Counted from the stretch's first letter, positions 9,290-19,093 are shown. The stretch: DNA of 64,000 nucleotides from Pseudoalteromonas viridis (GCF_017742995.1 NZ_CP072425.1:3977001-4041000), one strand, 5' to 3'. A program made the numbers and translations. Notes: generated from the letters alone by a model not told the origin.

Positions 9290-10652
9290 AGCTTCCCACC
9301 ACCGCAATCAAAACAACAATACTAAACAAAAACTGCAGTGACATACTCAGCCATGCCAGTACATTCACACCGATCAAACTCCAGGGGGATGCATCCTGAG
9401 GGTAAAGTGGACTGCGCTTTTGCCAGCGTGCCAGAGCAAAAAATAGCAGCGTCAGACTTGAAATCATAATGGTGGCAGACAACTTATTACTGTGTGACTC
9501 ATTAAAAAAGAAGCTCAGTTGTACGGGCATCAAAAGCGCCACTAAAGCGTACAGACTATACACCCGGGCCACTTTTTCGTACTTGGCAGCGAACGATAGT
9601 TCAATGATCCCTCGCGCTTCAAGAAACTTCTTTGCCGCAACCGCCTGTGCCTGATTTGCCAGACGATACGGCGTCATCCCGTTTGCATCCGCAAGTCTTG
9701 GGTCAACTTCCATCGATTCAACTAATTCGAGCATGGCAGTTGAATTAGAGCGCACGGCATAATGCATCAGGTTACGCCCTAAATCATCCAGAGACTGCTG
9801 TTGTTCATGGTGCTCTTTTAACGCCTGGACAGCACTGACAAAGCCTTGCTCTACCAGCCACATCATCGCCGACTTGCCATCCTTGTCTTTGCTTTGACCA
9901 CTTGCACCTTGTTCAATGAGCTTCAGGGCCACAGATTGCTTGGCAGTCTTGGACATCACATGCGCCAACAAGGCCTGATCCAGCAAACGCTCAACTTCAT
10001 CACCATCACATAGAAGCTGCAACAGCCCCACATAGGCTTCATCACTTTGCAGGCGTTCTACCGCCAGATTCAAGGTGGCTACGCTATCTTGTAAAGCCGT
10101 TTTCAGTACACCGCTTACGTGTTGGCGAGTGTCTTCATCCGCAGCGCGCCATAAATCACAAGTTTCTTGTGCTGTGAGTGTTAAACCATGCTGCAGAAGT
10201 ACCTGTATGGCACACGTGTAGAATTTATTGATCAGCAGTGTCGCGGGTGATACCTCGCTGTGATAAGCCAGCTGCGCCTTTATATCCGCATACTGAGCAA
10301 ACACCCCAAGCAGCTTAGCGATCAGCTCATCCAGGCTTACCCCTGCATCGGCAATATGTGCCAACAATTCATCACAGTAACTTTGGTGTGCTTCGTCGTA
10401 GTCGTCAATGTGCTGGTAACAACAAGATTCAAATGGCTCAAGCGGTTTAAGCCATAAAATATACATCAGAGGAGGTAGAACCGACGAGCGCACGCCCTGT
10501 TGATCTGTGACCGTTTCGCACTCTGGCCAAGCCTCTAGTGCATCCAGGATAAACGCCCCATTATCTTCAACCAACCCTTTGAGTAGCAGAGGATATTGAG
10601 CCGGCCAAATTAAAACATGCTCCATTAAAGAATTAACCACCTTATTTGTCAT
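9288..10652 (-). CDS. Ankyrin-repeat membrane protein of unknown function
   Basis: 454 residues, not recognised as a named family. The N-terminal half is helical and acidic. Residues about 235-345 hold ankyrin-like repeats (KDKDGKSAMMWLVEQG, DDLGRNLMHYAVRSNSTAML, DANGMTPYRLANQAQAVAA). The C terminus has three predicted membrane helices (about 364-384, 392-410, 430-452). The repeats therefore sit before the anchor, probably in the cytoplasm, as a protein-interaction surface. It is a single gene between two intergenic regions; no operon partner points to a role. Confidence 0.75.
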   Translation of the reverse strand: MTNKVVNSLMEHVLIWPAQYPLLLKGLVEDNGAFILDALEAWPECETVTDQQGVRSSVLPPLMYILWLKPLEPFESCCYQHIDDYDEAHQSYCDELLAHIADAGVSLDELIAKLLGVFAQYADIKAQLAYHSEVSPATLLINKFYTCAIQVLLQHGLTLTAQETCDLWRAADEDTRQHVSGVLKTALQDSVATLNLAVERLQSDEAYVGLLQLLCDGDEVERLLDQALLAHVMSKTAKQSVALKLIEQGASGQSKDKDGKSAMMWLVEQGFVSAVQALKEHHEQQQSLDDLGRNLMHYAVRSNSTAMLELVESMEVDPRLADANGMTPYRLANQAQAVAAKKFLEARGIIELSFAAKYEKVARVYSLYALVALLMPVQLSFFFNESHSNKLSATIMISSLTLLFFALARWQKRSPLYPQDASPWSLIGVNVLAWLSMSLQFLFSIVVLIAVVGS

Positions 10653-10994
10653 ATCACGCGCTAAGTGCCATAGATAGTGTCGCAGTGCTGTTAGCGGAAT
10701 GATACCAATTGCATCTTAAAAAAGCTGCTGCTGATCTCAAGAATCCATCTATTTTATCCAATACAGTAACAAATAACCGTTATACACAGCTGTATATTGG
10801 CATTATTTTGGCTTGGTATAACTCCCTTAAGGCCCTTTATATTTTTGTTCTTAATCAGAAAATCAGCATTTTCTAACTGCACAGACCATTCTGTGCGACA
10901 ACTGGCAAAGCGCTATACTTGAGATAGTGAAGACTTAAGATATACAATAGAAGTGAACGTCCAATGAAAGCCCTGTGATAGGGAGCAAGTCAAG
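10653..10994. other. Intergenic gap with ATACCAA/TTGGTAT inverted ends
   Basis: No gene seen. It serves as promoter region for both flanking divergent genes. ATACCAATT at 10702-10710 and TTGGTAT at 10813-10819 bound a 118-bp stretch. These ends resemble those of the two 162-bp repeats elsewhere in the window, so it may be a decayed or related element. A TATACT hexamer at about 10914 is a plausible -10 for the downstream small gene. Confidence 0.35.
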
Positions 10995-11171
10995 ATGGAA
11001 AATACCTTACCAACCTGGCACGTGATACTGATTATTGTGATGGTACTTGGGTTCATCATCAGTAATATTATGCTGTTAAAATATATGACTCGCTTTGATG
11101 TGAAGGGCAAGCTCGACAAACAAACCAAGCCAGAGTCAAAGAGCGAGCAAGAAGAAAAAGAAGATAAGTAG
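10995..11171 (+). CDS. DUF2897 small membrane protein
   Basis: 58 codons plus stop, too short for routine ORF listing. The peptide begins MENTLPTWHVILIIVMVLGF, has one membrane helix (about 9-28), then a basic and very charged tail (KPESKSEQEEKEDK). Layout and length match the DUF2897 family of gammaproteobacterial inner-membrane proteins of unknown function. GGGAG lies 9 nt before the ATG. It faces the convergent YjiH-type gene. Confidence 0.75.
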   Translation: MENTLPTWHVILIIVMVLGFIISNIMLLKYMTRFDVKGKLDKQTKPESKSEQEEKEDK

Positions 11172-11204
11172 GGCCGGCTAACAGACCTGCCCTACTCCAT
11201 TTGG

Positions 11205-12578
11205 TTAGCCCACCAACCAATGAGCCATCAGCGCAATCACCGGCAGTGTCACCAGAGTACGCAAGATAAAGATACAGAACAGTTCAAACAAGTTAACTGG
11301 GATCTTACTGCCCAACAGCAATGCACCCACTTCTGACATATAGATAAGCTGTGTCACACTCAGCGCCGCCACAATAAAGCGCGTAACGTCACTCTCAATG
11401 TTTCCTGCCGCCAGAATAGACGGAATAAACATATCTGCGAACCCAACCACAATGGTTTCAGCCGCTTTGGCCGCTTCTGGCACCTGAAGCAACTCAAGGT
11501 AGGGAACAAACGGCTTACCGAGGAACTGGAACACTGGCGTATGTTCAGCAATGATCAGTGCAAACGTGCCGACCGCCATAACCACAGGCAATACCGCGAA
11601 CACCATATCCAGCGCATTGTGCACGCCTTCTTTCAATGTCCCTCTAACGCCTGGCGCTTTCTCTGCTTTTGCCAGCGCCACGTCCAATGCATGACCAAAC
11701 AGCGTTTTTCCCTCTGGCACCAGCTCGGCACCAGGGTTGGCGGCACTGCCATCAACATAGCAGTCTTTTTTCCAGCGAAGCGGGGGTAAACGTGGCACGA
11801 TAATGGCTGCGGCAATCCCCGCGGCGCACACAGTCAAATAAAATGGGGCAAACAAGTGCTCCAGTTTCACCTGACCAATCACCACCAGACAGAAAGTGAT
11901 CGACACTGCCGAGAATGTCGTGCCAATGATGGCCGCTTCTCTTTGCGTGTAGTGTTTGTCTTCATATTGGCGAGAGGTCATCAAAATGCCCACGCTACCG
12001 TCTCCAAGCCATGACGCAACGCAATTCACAGCACTTCGACCGGGTACACCAAACAAAGGCCGCATCACTTTGGTCAGCAAAGTACCAACCAGCTCCAGTA
12101 AACCAAAATTCAGTAACAGAGGCAGTAACAGACCGGCTAAGACAAACACAGAAAACAACACAGGTAATAGATCATTCAGCACCAGTGCGCCCGTCTCCGC
12201 AGAATGAATTGCTTCGGGACCAACCTTAAAGTAAGTCATCAGAATAAACAGCATACCTGCCAGGCGGGTTGCCAGCCAGATAGGACTCACAGCAAATAAA
12301 TGCCGGAACAAGTGATTCTTTAGCAGCTGTCTGGGCTTTGTCAGTGCAACAAATGCACTCATCACCCCGGTGATACACACTATGGTTACTATCATGGCGT
12401 GTGCAAAGGGGGATATCCAGCTCTGTAATGTTTTGGCCATCACTGCGATAGGAATGGTCATTGCCTCACCGATTGCCACAGGTGTCATAAATAAAAACAC
12501 CCCGATAAGGGAAGGCACGAGAAACGCAAATAGCGTGCGCCAGTTTGGCGACGCTGAACCCGTAGATTCTGACATCAT
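11205..12578 (-). CDS. YjiH-family membrane protein (nucleoside-recognition/Gate domain)
   Basis: A polytopic membrane protein of about 457 residues with roughly ten helices and Gate/nucleoside-recognition segments (VPGRSAVNCVASWLGDGSVG, ETIVVGFADMFIPSILAAG). Family members are thought to be transporters; the substrate is not established. The frame can be extended upstream to 12623, but that extension would be encoded inside a terminator hairpin (12591-12620). I therefore place the start at the ATG-ATG pair (12578 or 12575), giving MMSESTGSASPNW. Upstream on the same strand is bamC, separated by that terminator. Confidence 0.82.
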   Translation of the reverse strand: MMSESTGSASPNWRTLFAFLVPSLIGVFLFMTPVAIGEAMTIPIAVMAKTLQSWISPFAHAMIVTIVCITGVMSAFVALTKPRQLLKNHLFRHLFAVSPIWLATRLAGMLFILMTYFKVGPEAIHSAETGALVLNDLLPVLFSVFVLAGLLLPLLLNFGLLELVGTLLTKVMRPLFGVPGRSAVNCVASWLGDGSVGILMTSRQYEDKHYTQREAAIIGTTFSAVSITFCLVVIGQVKLEHLFAPFYLTVCAAGIAAAIIVPRLPPLRWKKDCYVDGSAANPGAELVPEGKTLFGHALDVALAKAEKAPGVRGTLKEGVHNALDMVFAVLPVVMAVGTFALIIAEHTPVFQFLGKPFVPYLELLQVPEAAKAAETIVVGFADMFIPSILAAGNIESDVTRFIVAALSVTQLIYMSEVGALLLGSKIPVNLFELFCIFILRTLVTLPVIALMAHWLVG

Positions 12579-12590
12579 ATGATTACCCAC

Positions 12591-12620
12591 TAAAAAGAAA
12601 AAGAGCATAAGGCTCTTTTT
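12591..12620 (-). terminator. Terminator of bamC
   Basis: On the minus strand: AAAAAGAGC - CTTAT - GCTCTTTTT followed by CTTTTTA, 9-bp stem with a U-rich tail. It lies between bamC and the YjiH-type gene and argues against the longest reading of the latter. Confidence 0.75.
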
Positions 12621-12673
12621 CATGTTACTTCAACTCATTGTTTTTATTTTAATATTTTGATTTATTTAAAATA

Positions 12674-13741
12674 TTATATTTGCAGACCTCGACTGCGAAG
12701 CACCTCTAACAGAGATTGCAACAACAGCTCCATAGTCTGTGCATCCAGCACCTGTTCCTCACTGTCCAACCAGGTCAATGCCGTTTGACCATCGTCCGTT
12801 GTCGATACTTTGACGATATAATCACCGTCAGCTAACGGCAGTACTGTGGCTTCCTCGCCCCAGATAGAATCCCAGACACTTTGATCCGGTGCTTCGTAAC
12901 GTATTTTCACCTGATCGATATCTCTGTCTAAGCGAATAACGGTAAAGTTAACTCGCTCCAGGAAATTCGACAAGCGATCCATCACAGCACTCTTTTCGAC
13001 CAACGTCAGCATGGCAGCATTACCATCCTGATCAAAGCCACCCTGTAAAGACAACAGTCCCTGCTGCTTACGCAGCTCAACGGCCAACAGTCTGTAGCGA
13101 TAGTCAAATTCTGCGATCACTTCATTCAGCGCACGTACTTCTAACTGCTGTTTCAGTGTGTCGGTCAGCGGCTGTTCATCACTTTGATAGTCTAGCAGTT
13201 TGGCAGTCAAAGACGCGGTACGTTGGTGCTCTTTTTGCTCCACTGTGAAGGCGAAACGTTGGCGTGAAACCTCAACGATATCTTCCCACAACCAGCCCTC
13301 ATCTTTTCTGATCAGTGAGTACCAGTCGGTTTCTATGGTCCCTTCCTGACGGGCATCCTTAACAATGCCGGTATTATGATTAACCAACACGCCATCCAGA
13401 GACTCCCAGATGAAAACAGATAAATCTTCGATGCCGTCATTCTTATCAAAATAGACTTTAGCGACTTTGTCTTTGCTTTCAGCCCAGCTCCCCTGTGCCA
13501 GGGTCAGCACTTGCTGAGGCGGTCGGTACAGCTTAGCGTCACTGTCTGAGTTGTTGTCATAAACAGCAACCGCCATCTTGTACTTCGGATCCTGATATGG
13601 CTGCTCAAGCCCGTCAGGCACGTTAATGCCTTCATTAACGCGGTAGTTTTTGCTGTGATGTGCATCATTTGGAAATACACTACATCCCGTTAAACCAAGT
13701 AAAACACCTAAAGCCAGTGCTTTTGGAACCCAATACTGCAC
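12674..13741 (-). CDS. bamC: BamC, outer-membrane assembly lipoprotein
   Basis: 355 residues. Signal peptide with lipobox LTGC (Cys at about 20), then the conserved unstructured N-terminal segment (KNYRVNEGINVPDGLEQPYQ) that binds BamD in E. coli, then two helix-grip domains. It is a lipoprotein of the Bam beta-barrel assembly complex. In enterobacteria it is the second gene of dapA-bamC. Here no dapA precedes it: the 323 bp upstream are empty and then divergent gcvR begins. Confidence 0.93.
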   Translation of the reverse strand: MQYWVPKALALGVLLGLTGCSVFPNDAHHSKNYRVNEGINVPDGLEQPYQDPKYKMAVAVYDNNSDSDAKLYRPPQQVLTLAQGSWAESKDKVAKVYFDKNDGIEDLSVFIWESLDGVLVNHNTGIVKDARQEGTIETDWYSLIRKDEGWLWEDIVEVSRQRFAFTVEQKEHQRTASLTAKLLDYQSDEQPLTDTLKQQLEVRALNEVIAEFDYRYRLLAVELRKQQGLLSLQGGFDQDGNAAMLTLVEKSAVMDRLSNFLERVNFTVIRLDRDIDQVKIRYEAPDQSVWDSIWGEEATVLPLADGDYIVKVSTTDDGQTALTWLDSEEQVLDAQTMELLLQSLLEVLRSRGLQI

Positions 13742-14064
13742 GAATAAAACTCCTTAGCAAACCCTGTTATATTTATTTACGGTAAACGAATATCGTCATT
13801 ATATGAGTGGGGATTGCCGATTTGGTTCACTGCCGGAACAACTTTTTATCTGCGTCCGGCGAGCCTAAACAACTTGCAAAATTTGCCCTATGTTACTTGC
13901 CTCGCCCTGTAAACACAAGATGTGAGCCTGCGCGACGCAATATCTGAGCCAGCAAAACCCTCTGCCAGTATCCCAAGTTACTAAGTTATGTTAGTATTTA
14001 CGGCTATACATCTAAAACTTGCCATCAGGCATTACCCTATTCTCAGCGTATAAGGTGTTCTTAA
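13742..14064. other. Intergenic gap where dapA would be expected
   Basis: No open frame worth calling on either strand and no remnant of dihydrodipicolinate synthase. It holds the divergent promoters of bamC and gcvR. I see no strong hairpin or palindrome in it. Confidence 0.5.
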
Positions 14065-14598
14065 ATGACCACATTTGCCAACCAACAATTGGTTTTGACC
14101 GCAATCGGAGAAGATCGCTCGGGGATCGTCAGTGAACTGACTAAGCTGGTCAGTGAATGTAATTGCAACATTATCGACAGCCGCATTGCGATACTCGGTA
14201 ACGAATTCACTTTCATTATGTTGTTGTCAGGCGACATGGCGGCAATTAGCCGTGTTGAGCATACCTTGCCGACCAAAGGCATGGAGCTGGGCTTACTGAC
14301 CATGATGAAACGTACCGCCAGCCATCAACAAAACGAGTTCAGTGCTGGTTATACCCTGGAGTACAATGGACTCGATGCGCCTGGTACTTTGAGTAAAGTG
14401 ACACGCTTTTTTGCAGAGCAAAATATCAGTATTAGTTCATTAAAATCTGATACCTATGAAGAAAATGACGCATTGCATATGCGCTGTGAAATCGAAGTTA
14501 ACATTCCCATTGAAGTAGATGCCGACGCATTTAAAATACAGTTCGAGCATCTCTCAAACTCACTAAATCTGGATTATATTTTTCGACGCATTCGTTAA
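14065..14598 (+). CDS. gcvR: GcvR-like ACT-domain regulator
   Basis: 177 residues made of two ACT domains (about 8-80, LTAIGEDRSGIVSELTKLVS; about 93-170, LEYNGLDAPGTLSKVTRFFA). In E. coli GcvR binds GcvA and glycine and controls the glycine cleavage operon. The following gene is bcp, 10 nt downstream, the same pair and order as in enterobacteria. No gcvA is in the window. Confidence 0.9.
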   Translation: MTTFANQQLVLTAIGEDRSGIVSELTKLVSECNCNIIDSRIAILGNEFTFIMLLSGDMAAISRVEHTLPTKGMELGLLTMMKRTASHQQNEFSAGYTLEYNGLDAPGTLSKVTRFFAEQNISISSLKSDTYEENDALHMRCEIEVNIPIEVDADAFKIQFEHLSNSLNLDYIFRRIR

Positions 14599-14608
14599 GG
14601 AGCATCCT

Positions 14609-15079
14609 ATGAATACGCTACAAGCAGGCGCTCAGGCCCCGCAATTTACTTTACAAAATCAAGATGGTGAAAGCATTTCACTCAGCACACTGCTGGGATC
14701 AAACCAGGTGTTGGTGTATTTCTACCCAAAAGCGCTGACACCAGGTTGTACGGTCCAGGCTGAACAACTCAGAGACCACAAAGAACAATTGGCCCAGTTT
14801 AATACTGTGGCGGTTGGGATCAGCCCGGATCCGGTGAAAAAGTTAAAAAACTTCGAAACCAAAAAAGAGCTGAACTTTGACTTGTTGTCGGATGAAGATC
14901 ACGCCATTGCCGATGCCTTCGGTGTCTGGGGACTGAAAAAGTTCATGGGTAAAGAGTATGACGGGATCCACCGCATCAGCTTTCTGATTGGTCAGGACGG
15001 TACGGTTAAACACGTATTCAATAAGTTTAAGACCAAAGAGCATCACCAGGTCGTGATTGACTATCTGGCTGCCCAGTAA
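14609..15079 (+). CDS. bcp: Bcp-type thiol peroxidase lacking the usual resolving Cys
   Basis: 156 residues of the peroxiredoxin Q/Bcp family, reducing H2O2 and organic peroxides. The peroxidatic Cys47 lies in KALTPGCTVQAEQLRD with the TPGC motif intact. Many Bcp proteins have a second Cys five residues later (CTVQAC); here that position is Glu52 and no other Cys is present. It should work as a 1-Cys enzyme needing an external thiol partner. Cotranscribed with gcvR (10-nt gap), ending at a strong terminator. Confidence 0.93.
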   Translation: MNTLQAGAQAPQFTLQNQDGESISLSTLLGSNQVLVYFYPKALTPGCTVQAEQLRDHKEQLAQFNTVAVGISPDPVKKLKNFETKKELNFDLLSDEDHAIADAFGVWGLKKFMGKEYDGIHRISFLIGQDGTVKHVFNKFKTKEHHQVVIDYLAAQ

Positions 15080-15080
15080 C

Positions 15081-15110
15081 AAAAAAGGGGCTGTATTGAG
15101 CCCCTTTTTT
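15081..15110. terminator. Bidirectional terminator between bcp and pdxJ
   Basis: AAAAAAGGGGCT - GTATTG - AGCCCCTTTTTT, perfect 12-bp stem with A and T flanks; ends the gcvR-bcp unit and the long minus-strand string. Confidence 0.93.
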
Positions 15111-15130
15111 ACATTCTTCGCGCCTAAACG

Positions 15131-15862
15131 TTAGCTGCGAGCATCCAGCATTAAACGTTTCATGTCTCTTACTGCTTTCTCAAGCCCGTCAATGGCGGCT
15201 CTGGCAATGATCGCATGGCCAATGTTCAGTTCATAAATTTCTGGCATTTCAGCAATGGGTTTGACGTTATGATAATGCAGACCATGGCCTGCGTTAACAA
15301 CAATGCCCAGACCATGTGCATATTTAACACCGCTGCGGATCCGCTCCAGCTCAGCATGCATGTCTGCGTCTGACTCGGCGTCAGCATAGGCACCGGTATG
15401 GATCTCGATATACGGCGCGCCCGTGTCTTTCGCAGCGTCAATTTGCTTAGGATCCGCGTCGATGAACAAAGATACCTTAATGCCTGCATCGGCGAGACGC
15501 GTCACAGCCTGTGTGATCTTATCTTTATTCGCAATCACGTCCAGACCACCTTCTGTAGTCAGCTCTTCACGCTTCTCCGGTACCAGGCAAACGTATTCAG
15601 GCTTAACCTCACAGGCGATATCCAGCATTTCATCGGTGACTGCAATTTCCAGGTTCATGCGTGTCTGAATGGTTTTGGCCATCACATACACATCCCGATC
15701 CTGAATGTGACGACGATCTTCACGCAAATGGATAGTGATGCCATCAGCGCCGGCATGCTCAGCAACAGCCGCAGCATGGGCCGGATCTGGATAGCTGGTG
15801 CCTCTTGCCTGGCGCAATGTGGCTATATGGTCGACGTTTACGCCCAATAATATCTCTTTCAT
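15131..15862 (-). CDS. pdxJ: Pyridoxine 5'-phosphate synthase
   Basis: 243 residues, a TIM barrel that condenses 1-deoxyxylulose 5-phosphate with 3-amino-2-oxopropyl phosphate, the last step of de novo vitamin B6 synthesis. The family start [19 protein letters not shown] and the [13 protein letters not shown] active-site loop are visible. The start is 5 nt beyond the recO stop. In enterobacteria acpS follows pdxJ; here pdxJ is the last gene of the string and is followed by a terminator. Confidence 0.96.
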   Translation of the reverse strand: MKEILLGVNVDHIATLRQARGTSYPDPAHAAAVAEHAGADGITIHLREDRRHIQDRDVYVMAKTIQTRMNLEIAVTDEMLDIACEVKPEYVCLVPEKREELTTEGGLDVIANKDKITQAVTRLADAGIKVSLFIDADPKQIDAAKDTGAPYIEIHTGAYADAESDADMHAELERIRSGVKYAHGLGIVVNAGHGLHYHNVKPIAEMPEIYELNIGHAIIARAAIDGLEKAVRDMKRLMLDARS

Positions 15863-15867
15863 TGTTA

Positions 15868-16575
15868 TTACCTTGGTTGAAATAGCTCTCTGCTTTTCAG
15901 CGGTTTATGGCCAAGTAATGGCCTGAGTAAGTATCTGCTTAAGCCCTTCGCCTGACGCCTGACCTGATCGTCAGAAAAATCGTGCTGAGCAATCTGGTGC
16001 AGTACCCGGCCCGAAAAGCCAATATGCCTGTCATCTGTGCGGACAAACCCCAGCTCTCGGGTATATTGATAATACGCATTTTCTACAATCATCTCACCAT
16101 CGGCGTCACAGTCAAATTCGACCCCAAACCCCAGCTGCTCTAATAGCTGAAACTCAAAACTACGCAGGGTCAGCTCAAACTGCTGCTTACTGGCACTGTC
16201 GCTAAGAGCATGGAGCTGAGACAAATGTTGGTGGTAAAGCGAGAACATTGATTCGAGAGGCTCATTGACGGGAATAACCCGCGCGCTCAGCTCATTGAGG
16301 TAAAAGCCGCAATACAGCACTTGCCCTTTTAGCGCCAAAGGCTGGGTATGTAATTCGATGTCGTTCAGGTATTTTAAATCGTGGCGGCCACTGTAACGTA
16401 CGAACAGCAGGCTGAAGGGTTGCAGGTGTGCGTTGTGCCTGAGCGCCTGACGCCCTTTGATGCGAGCCAGCATCATCAACTGGCCCACTCCTTCGACCAG
16501 CATATTGAGCATCACCTGTGAGTCGCTGTGCGCGCGGCGATGCAACAAATACGCTTGTCGAAAGTCATTGTTCAA
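15868..16575 (-). CDS. recO: RecO, recombination mediator
   Basis: 235 residues, the usual gammaproteobacterial size. An N-terminal OB fold ([20 protein letters not shown]) is followed by a helical domain ([40 protein letters not shown]). RecO with RecR loads RecA on SSB-coated single strands in gap repair. It directly abuts era (no intergenic base), placing it in the rnc-era-recO-pdxJ arrangement known in many gammaproteobacteria. Confidence 0.93.
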   Translation of the reverse strand: MNNDFRQAYLLHRRAHSDSQVMLNMLVEGVGQLMMLARIKGRQALRHNAHLQPFSLLFVRYSGRHDLKYLNDIELHTQPLALKGQVLYCGFYLNELSARVIPVNEPLESMFSLYHQHLSQLHALSDSASKQQFELTLRSFEFQLLEQLGFGVEFDCDADGEMIVENAYYQYTRELGFVRTDDRHIGFSGRVLHQIAQHDFSDDQVRRQAKGLSRYLLRPLLGHKPLKSRELFQPR

Positions 16576-17478
16576 TTAGTCTTCCCCGTAGCCAAGACTA
16601 CGCAGTGCCCTCTCATCGTCTGCCCAGCCGGACTTCACTTTTACCCAGCATTCGAGGAACACTTTGTTATCCAGCATCTCTTCGAGATCGCGACGTGCTT
16701 CACGGCCAATGACTTTGAGCTTTTCACCCTTGTTGCCGATCACCATGCGTTTTTGCGACTCACGCTCCACCAAAATCAATGCATTGATCTGCCACACCCC
16801 GTTGTCGAGCCACTTAAATTGCTCAATTTCAACGGTCACGGAATAGGGCAACTCGTCACCCATAAAACGCATCAGTTTCTCGCGCACAATCTCAGCGGCC
16901 AAAAAGCGCATTGAGCGGTCTGTGACATAGTCATCCGGGAAGAAGAATTCACACGCAGGCAGATGCTTGTGCACTTCGGCTTTAACCATGTCCACATTGC
17001 GGTTTTGTTTGGCCGAAATAGGAATGATCCCGACAAAGTCGCCCTGCTCAGACAACCATTGCAGGTGCGGCATCAGCGCTTCGCTTTTGTCTTTCACCTG
17101 ATCGCTTTTATTGATCACCACCAAAACCGGACGACCACTGTCTTTGACTTTGTTCAGTACCATTTCATCATCTTTGGTCCACAAGGTGCCCTCAACAACG
17201 AAAATCACCAACTCAACATCACCGATGGAGCTTGAGGCTGCCCGGTTCATCAAACGGTTAATCGCGCGTTTTTCTTCGCTATGCAGCCCGGGTGTATCCA
17301 CGTACACCGCCTGGTAGTTATCCTCGGTATGGATCCCCATGATACGGTGTCGGGTTGTTTGCGGTTTGCGAGACGTAATGCTGACCTTTTGTTCAACCAG
17401 CTTGTTCAGTAACGTTGATTTACCAACGTTGGGCCGCCCGACAATCGCGACCATGCCACAATGGGTATTAGGAGTCAT
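16576..17478 (-). CDS. era: Era GTPase
   Basis: 300 residues. An N-terminal Ras-like GTPase has G1 [10 protein letters not shown]3 DTPG ([15 protein letters not shown]) and G4 NKSD. A C-terminal KH domain (about 220-290; [20 protein letters not shown]) binds the 3' end of 16S rRNA. It is an essential factor for 30S subunit maturation. Its start overlaps the end of rnc by 11 nt, which usually means coupled translation. Confidence 0.97.
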   Translation of the reverse strand: MTPNTHCGMVAIVGRPNVGKSTLLNKLVEQKVSITSRKPQTTRHRIMGIHTEDNYQAVYVDTPGLHSEEKRAINRLMNRAASSSIGDVELVIFVVEGTLWTKDDEMVLNKVKDSGRPVLVVINKSDQVKDKSEALMPHLQWLSEQGDFVGIIPISAKQNRNVDMVKAEVHKHLPACEFFFPDDYVTDRSMRFLAAEIVREKLMRFMGDELPYSVTVEIEQFKWLDNGVWQINALILVERESQKRMVIGNKGEKLKVIGREARRDLEEMLDNKVFLECWVKVKSGWADDERALRSLGYGED

Positions 17479-18145
17479 TCTTTAAAATCTTTAGTGCTTT
17501 TTCAGCGGCCTTTTGCTCCGCCTTACGACGTGAGCTGCCTACTGAGATAATACTTTCCATCCCTTCCACAATACATTCAACCGTGAAGGTCTGATTGTGC
17601 GCCTGTCCCTTAGTATCAATTACAGTATAACCGGGTAAAGGTAACTTGCGTGCCTGCAAGTACTCTTGTAACAAGGTTTTCGGATCTTTCTGGTTGTGTC
17701 CCGGAGAAATTGCCGCCAAACGCGTGTCATACCATTTTAAAACCAACGTCTTACAGGTCTCGATGTCTGAATCTAAAAACACCGCGCCAATAATCGCTTC
17801 AACCGCGTCTGCCAAAGTTGATTCGCGACGATAACCGCCACTTTTCAACTCGCCAGGACCTAATCTCAGGTAATCACCCAAACCAAACTCAACGCCAAAC
17901 TCGGCCAGTGTCTGACCACGTACCAGGGTTGAGCGCATGCGGCTAAGATCGCCTTCACGGGCTTTAGGAAACTGTTTGTACAGGGCATTTGCAATAACAA
18001 AGCTCAGGATCGAATCACCCAAAAACTCCAGGCGTTCGTTGTGCTGGCCCTTATGGCTACGGTGCGTCATTGCCTGCTCAAGCAGGCTTTGATCTGAGAA
18101 CTCGTAACCGATTTTTTTATATAATTCTGTGACGTTTTTTTTCAT
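17468..18145 (-). CDS. rnc: Ribonuclease III
   Basis: 225 residues: catalytic domain (about 5-150) with the signature [20 protein letters not shown] and the acidic Mg2+ ligands, then a double-stranded RNA-binding domain (about 155-222; [20 protein letters not shown]). It cuts rRNA precursors and structured mRNAs. It lies 1 nt after lepB and overlaps era by 11 nt. In E. coli rnc controls its own operon by cutting the 5' leader; no such hairpin can be placed here because lepB abuts it. Confidence 0.97.
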   Translation of the reverse strand: MKKNVTELYKKIGYEFSDQSLLEQAMTHRSHKGQHNERLEFLGDSILSFVIANALYKQFPKAREGDLSRMRSTLVRGQTLAEFGVEFGLGDYLRLGPGELKSGGYRRESTLADAVEAIIGAVFLDSDIETCKTLVLKWYDTRLAAISPGHNQKDPKTLLQEYLQARKLPLPGYTVIDTKGQAHNQTFTVECIVEGMESIISVGSSRRKAEQKAAEKALKILKNDS

Positions 18146-18146
18146 G

Positions 18147-19082
18147 CTACTGAATATTACCTAGGCGTTCAAAACGAACTCCTGTTGGAACCCAGGAAGG
18201 CAAAATGCTGTCCGGGCCATTTTCAAAATCAAAACTCATCCAAATAAATACGGCTTTACCAACCAGGTTTTCTTTCGGTACGAAGCCCCACATACGGCTG
18301 TCCTGGCTGTTGTTACGGTTGTCACCCATGGCAAAATAACTGCCCTCAGGCACCACCCACTCATCACGACGAGTGCCAGGTTGCTGGTAATAACGCTCGG
18401 TCAGTTCAGGCAACTGAGGTGTCACCAGTACATCATGCGTCACACCCGGCAGGCTTTCGGTCAGCCGAACCATTTGCATCGCACCTTGTTTAAACTCATC
18501 GCGGTTGACGATCTCGAGGTTAATCTTATTAAACTCACCACACGCCAGCCCATCGCGCTGCTGTTCACCTTCATCACACTGCGGCTTGATATAAAGCTGA
18601 CGATCGCGATACACGATACGGTCGCCAGGCAGGCCGATAATGCGCTTGATGAAGTCTATGCGCTCATCCAGCGGGAACTTAAATACTGCGATGTCGCCTC
18701 GCTGCGGGTCGTCTACTTCAACCAACTGGCTGCGCCAGACTGGGTCCTTGATGCCATACGCATACTTTTGTACCAGGATAAAATCGCCGTCCAGCAGCGT
18801 TGGCATCATTGAACCCGAAGGTATCTGGAAGGGTTCAAAAATAAATGAGCGGAACACTGTGATCGCAGCAATCATCGGAAAGATGGATTTTGCGCTTTCA
18901 GTGATGGCAGGCACAGGTGCTATCTGCTCAATGGTTTCCTCATCAAGCGGCTGCTCAGACGCGCCTTGTGCTAATGCGATACGCTCCTTACGCTTAGGCG
19001 CGTAAAGCAAATGATCGATTAGCCATATCAAGCCCGAGCCGAGCGTCAATAACACCAAAAATACTGAAAAATAACCTGCCAT
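18147..19082 (-). CDS. lepB: Signal peptidase I
   Basis: 311 residues. Two N-terminal membrane segments (about 5-25 and 68-82) place the catalytic domain in the periplasm. The Ser/Lys dyad is Ser91 ([14 protein letters not shown]) and Lys146 ([13 protein letters not shown]); box [12 protein letters not shown] is also present. It removes signal peptides from exported proteins. Located 11 nt after lepA. Confidence 0.97.
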   Translation of the reverse strand: MAGYFSVFLVLLTLGSGLIWLIDHLLYAPKRKERIALAQGASEQPLDEETIEQIAPVPAITESAKSIFPMIAAITVFRSFIFEPFQIPSGSMMPTLLDGDFILVQKYAYGIKDPVWRSQLVEVDDPQRGDIAVFKFPLDERIDFIKRIIGLPGDRIVYRDRQLYIKPQCDEGEQQRDGLACGEFNKINLEIVNRDEFKQGAMQMVRLTESLPGVTHDVLVTPQLPELTERYYQQPGTRRDEWVVPEGSYFAMGDNRNNSQDSRMWGFVPKENLVGKAVFIWMSFDFENGPDSILPSWVPTGVRFERLGNIQ

Positions 19083-19093
19083 AATAATTCCTG

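Noticed and set aside
15111..15130. Possible acpS after pdxJ, as in E. coli
   Set aside because: pdxJ ends just before a strong terminator and bcp is convergent; no acpS frame is present.
15398..15850. 150-codon plus-strand frame opposite pdxJ
   Set aside because: Antisense to a highly conserved gene; no start signals.
18381..18812. 143-codon plus-strand frame opposite lepB
   Set aside because: Antisense shadow of the well-identified lepB frame; no ribosome site and no recognisable protein.
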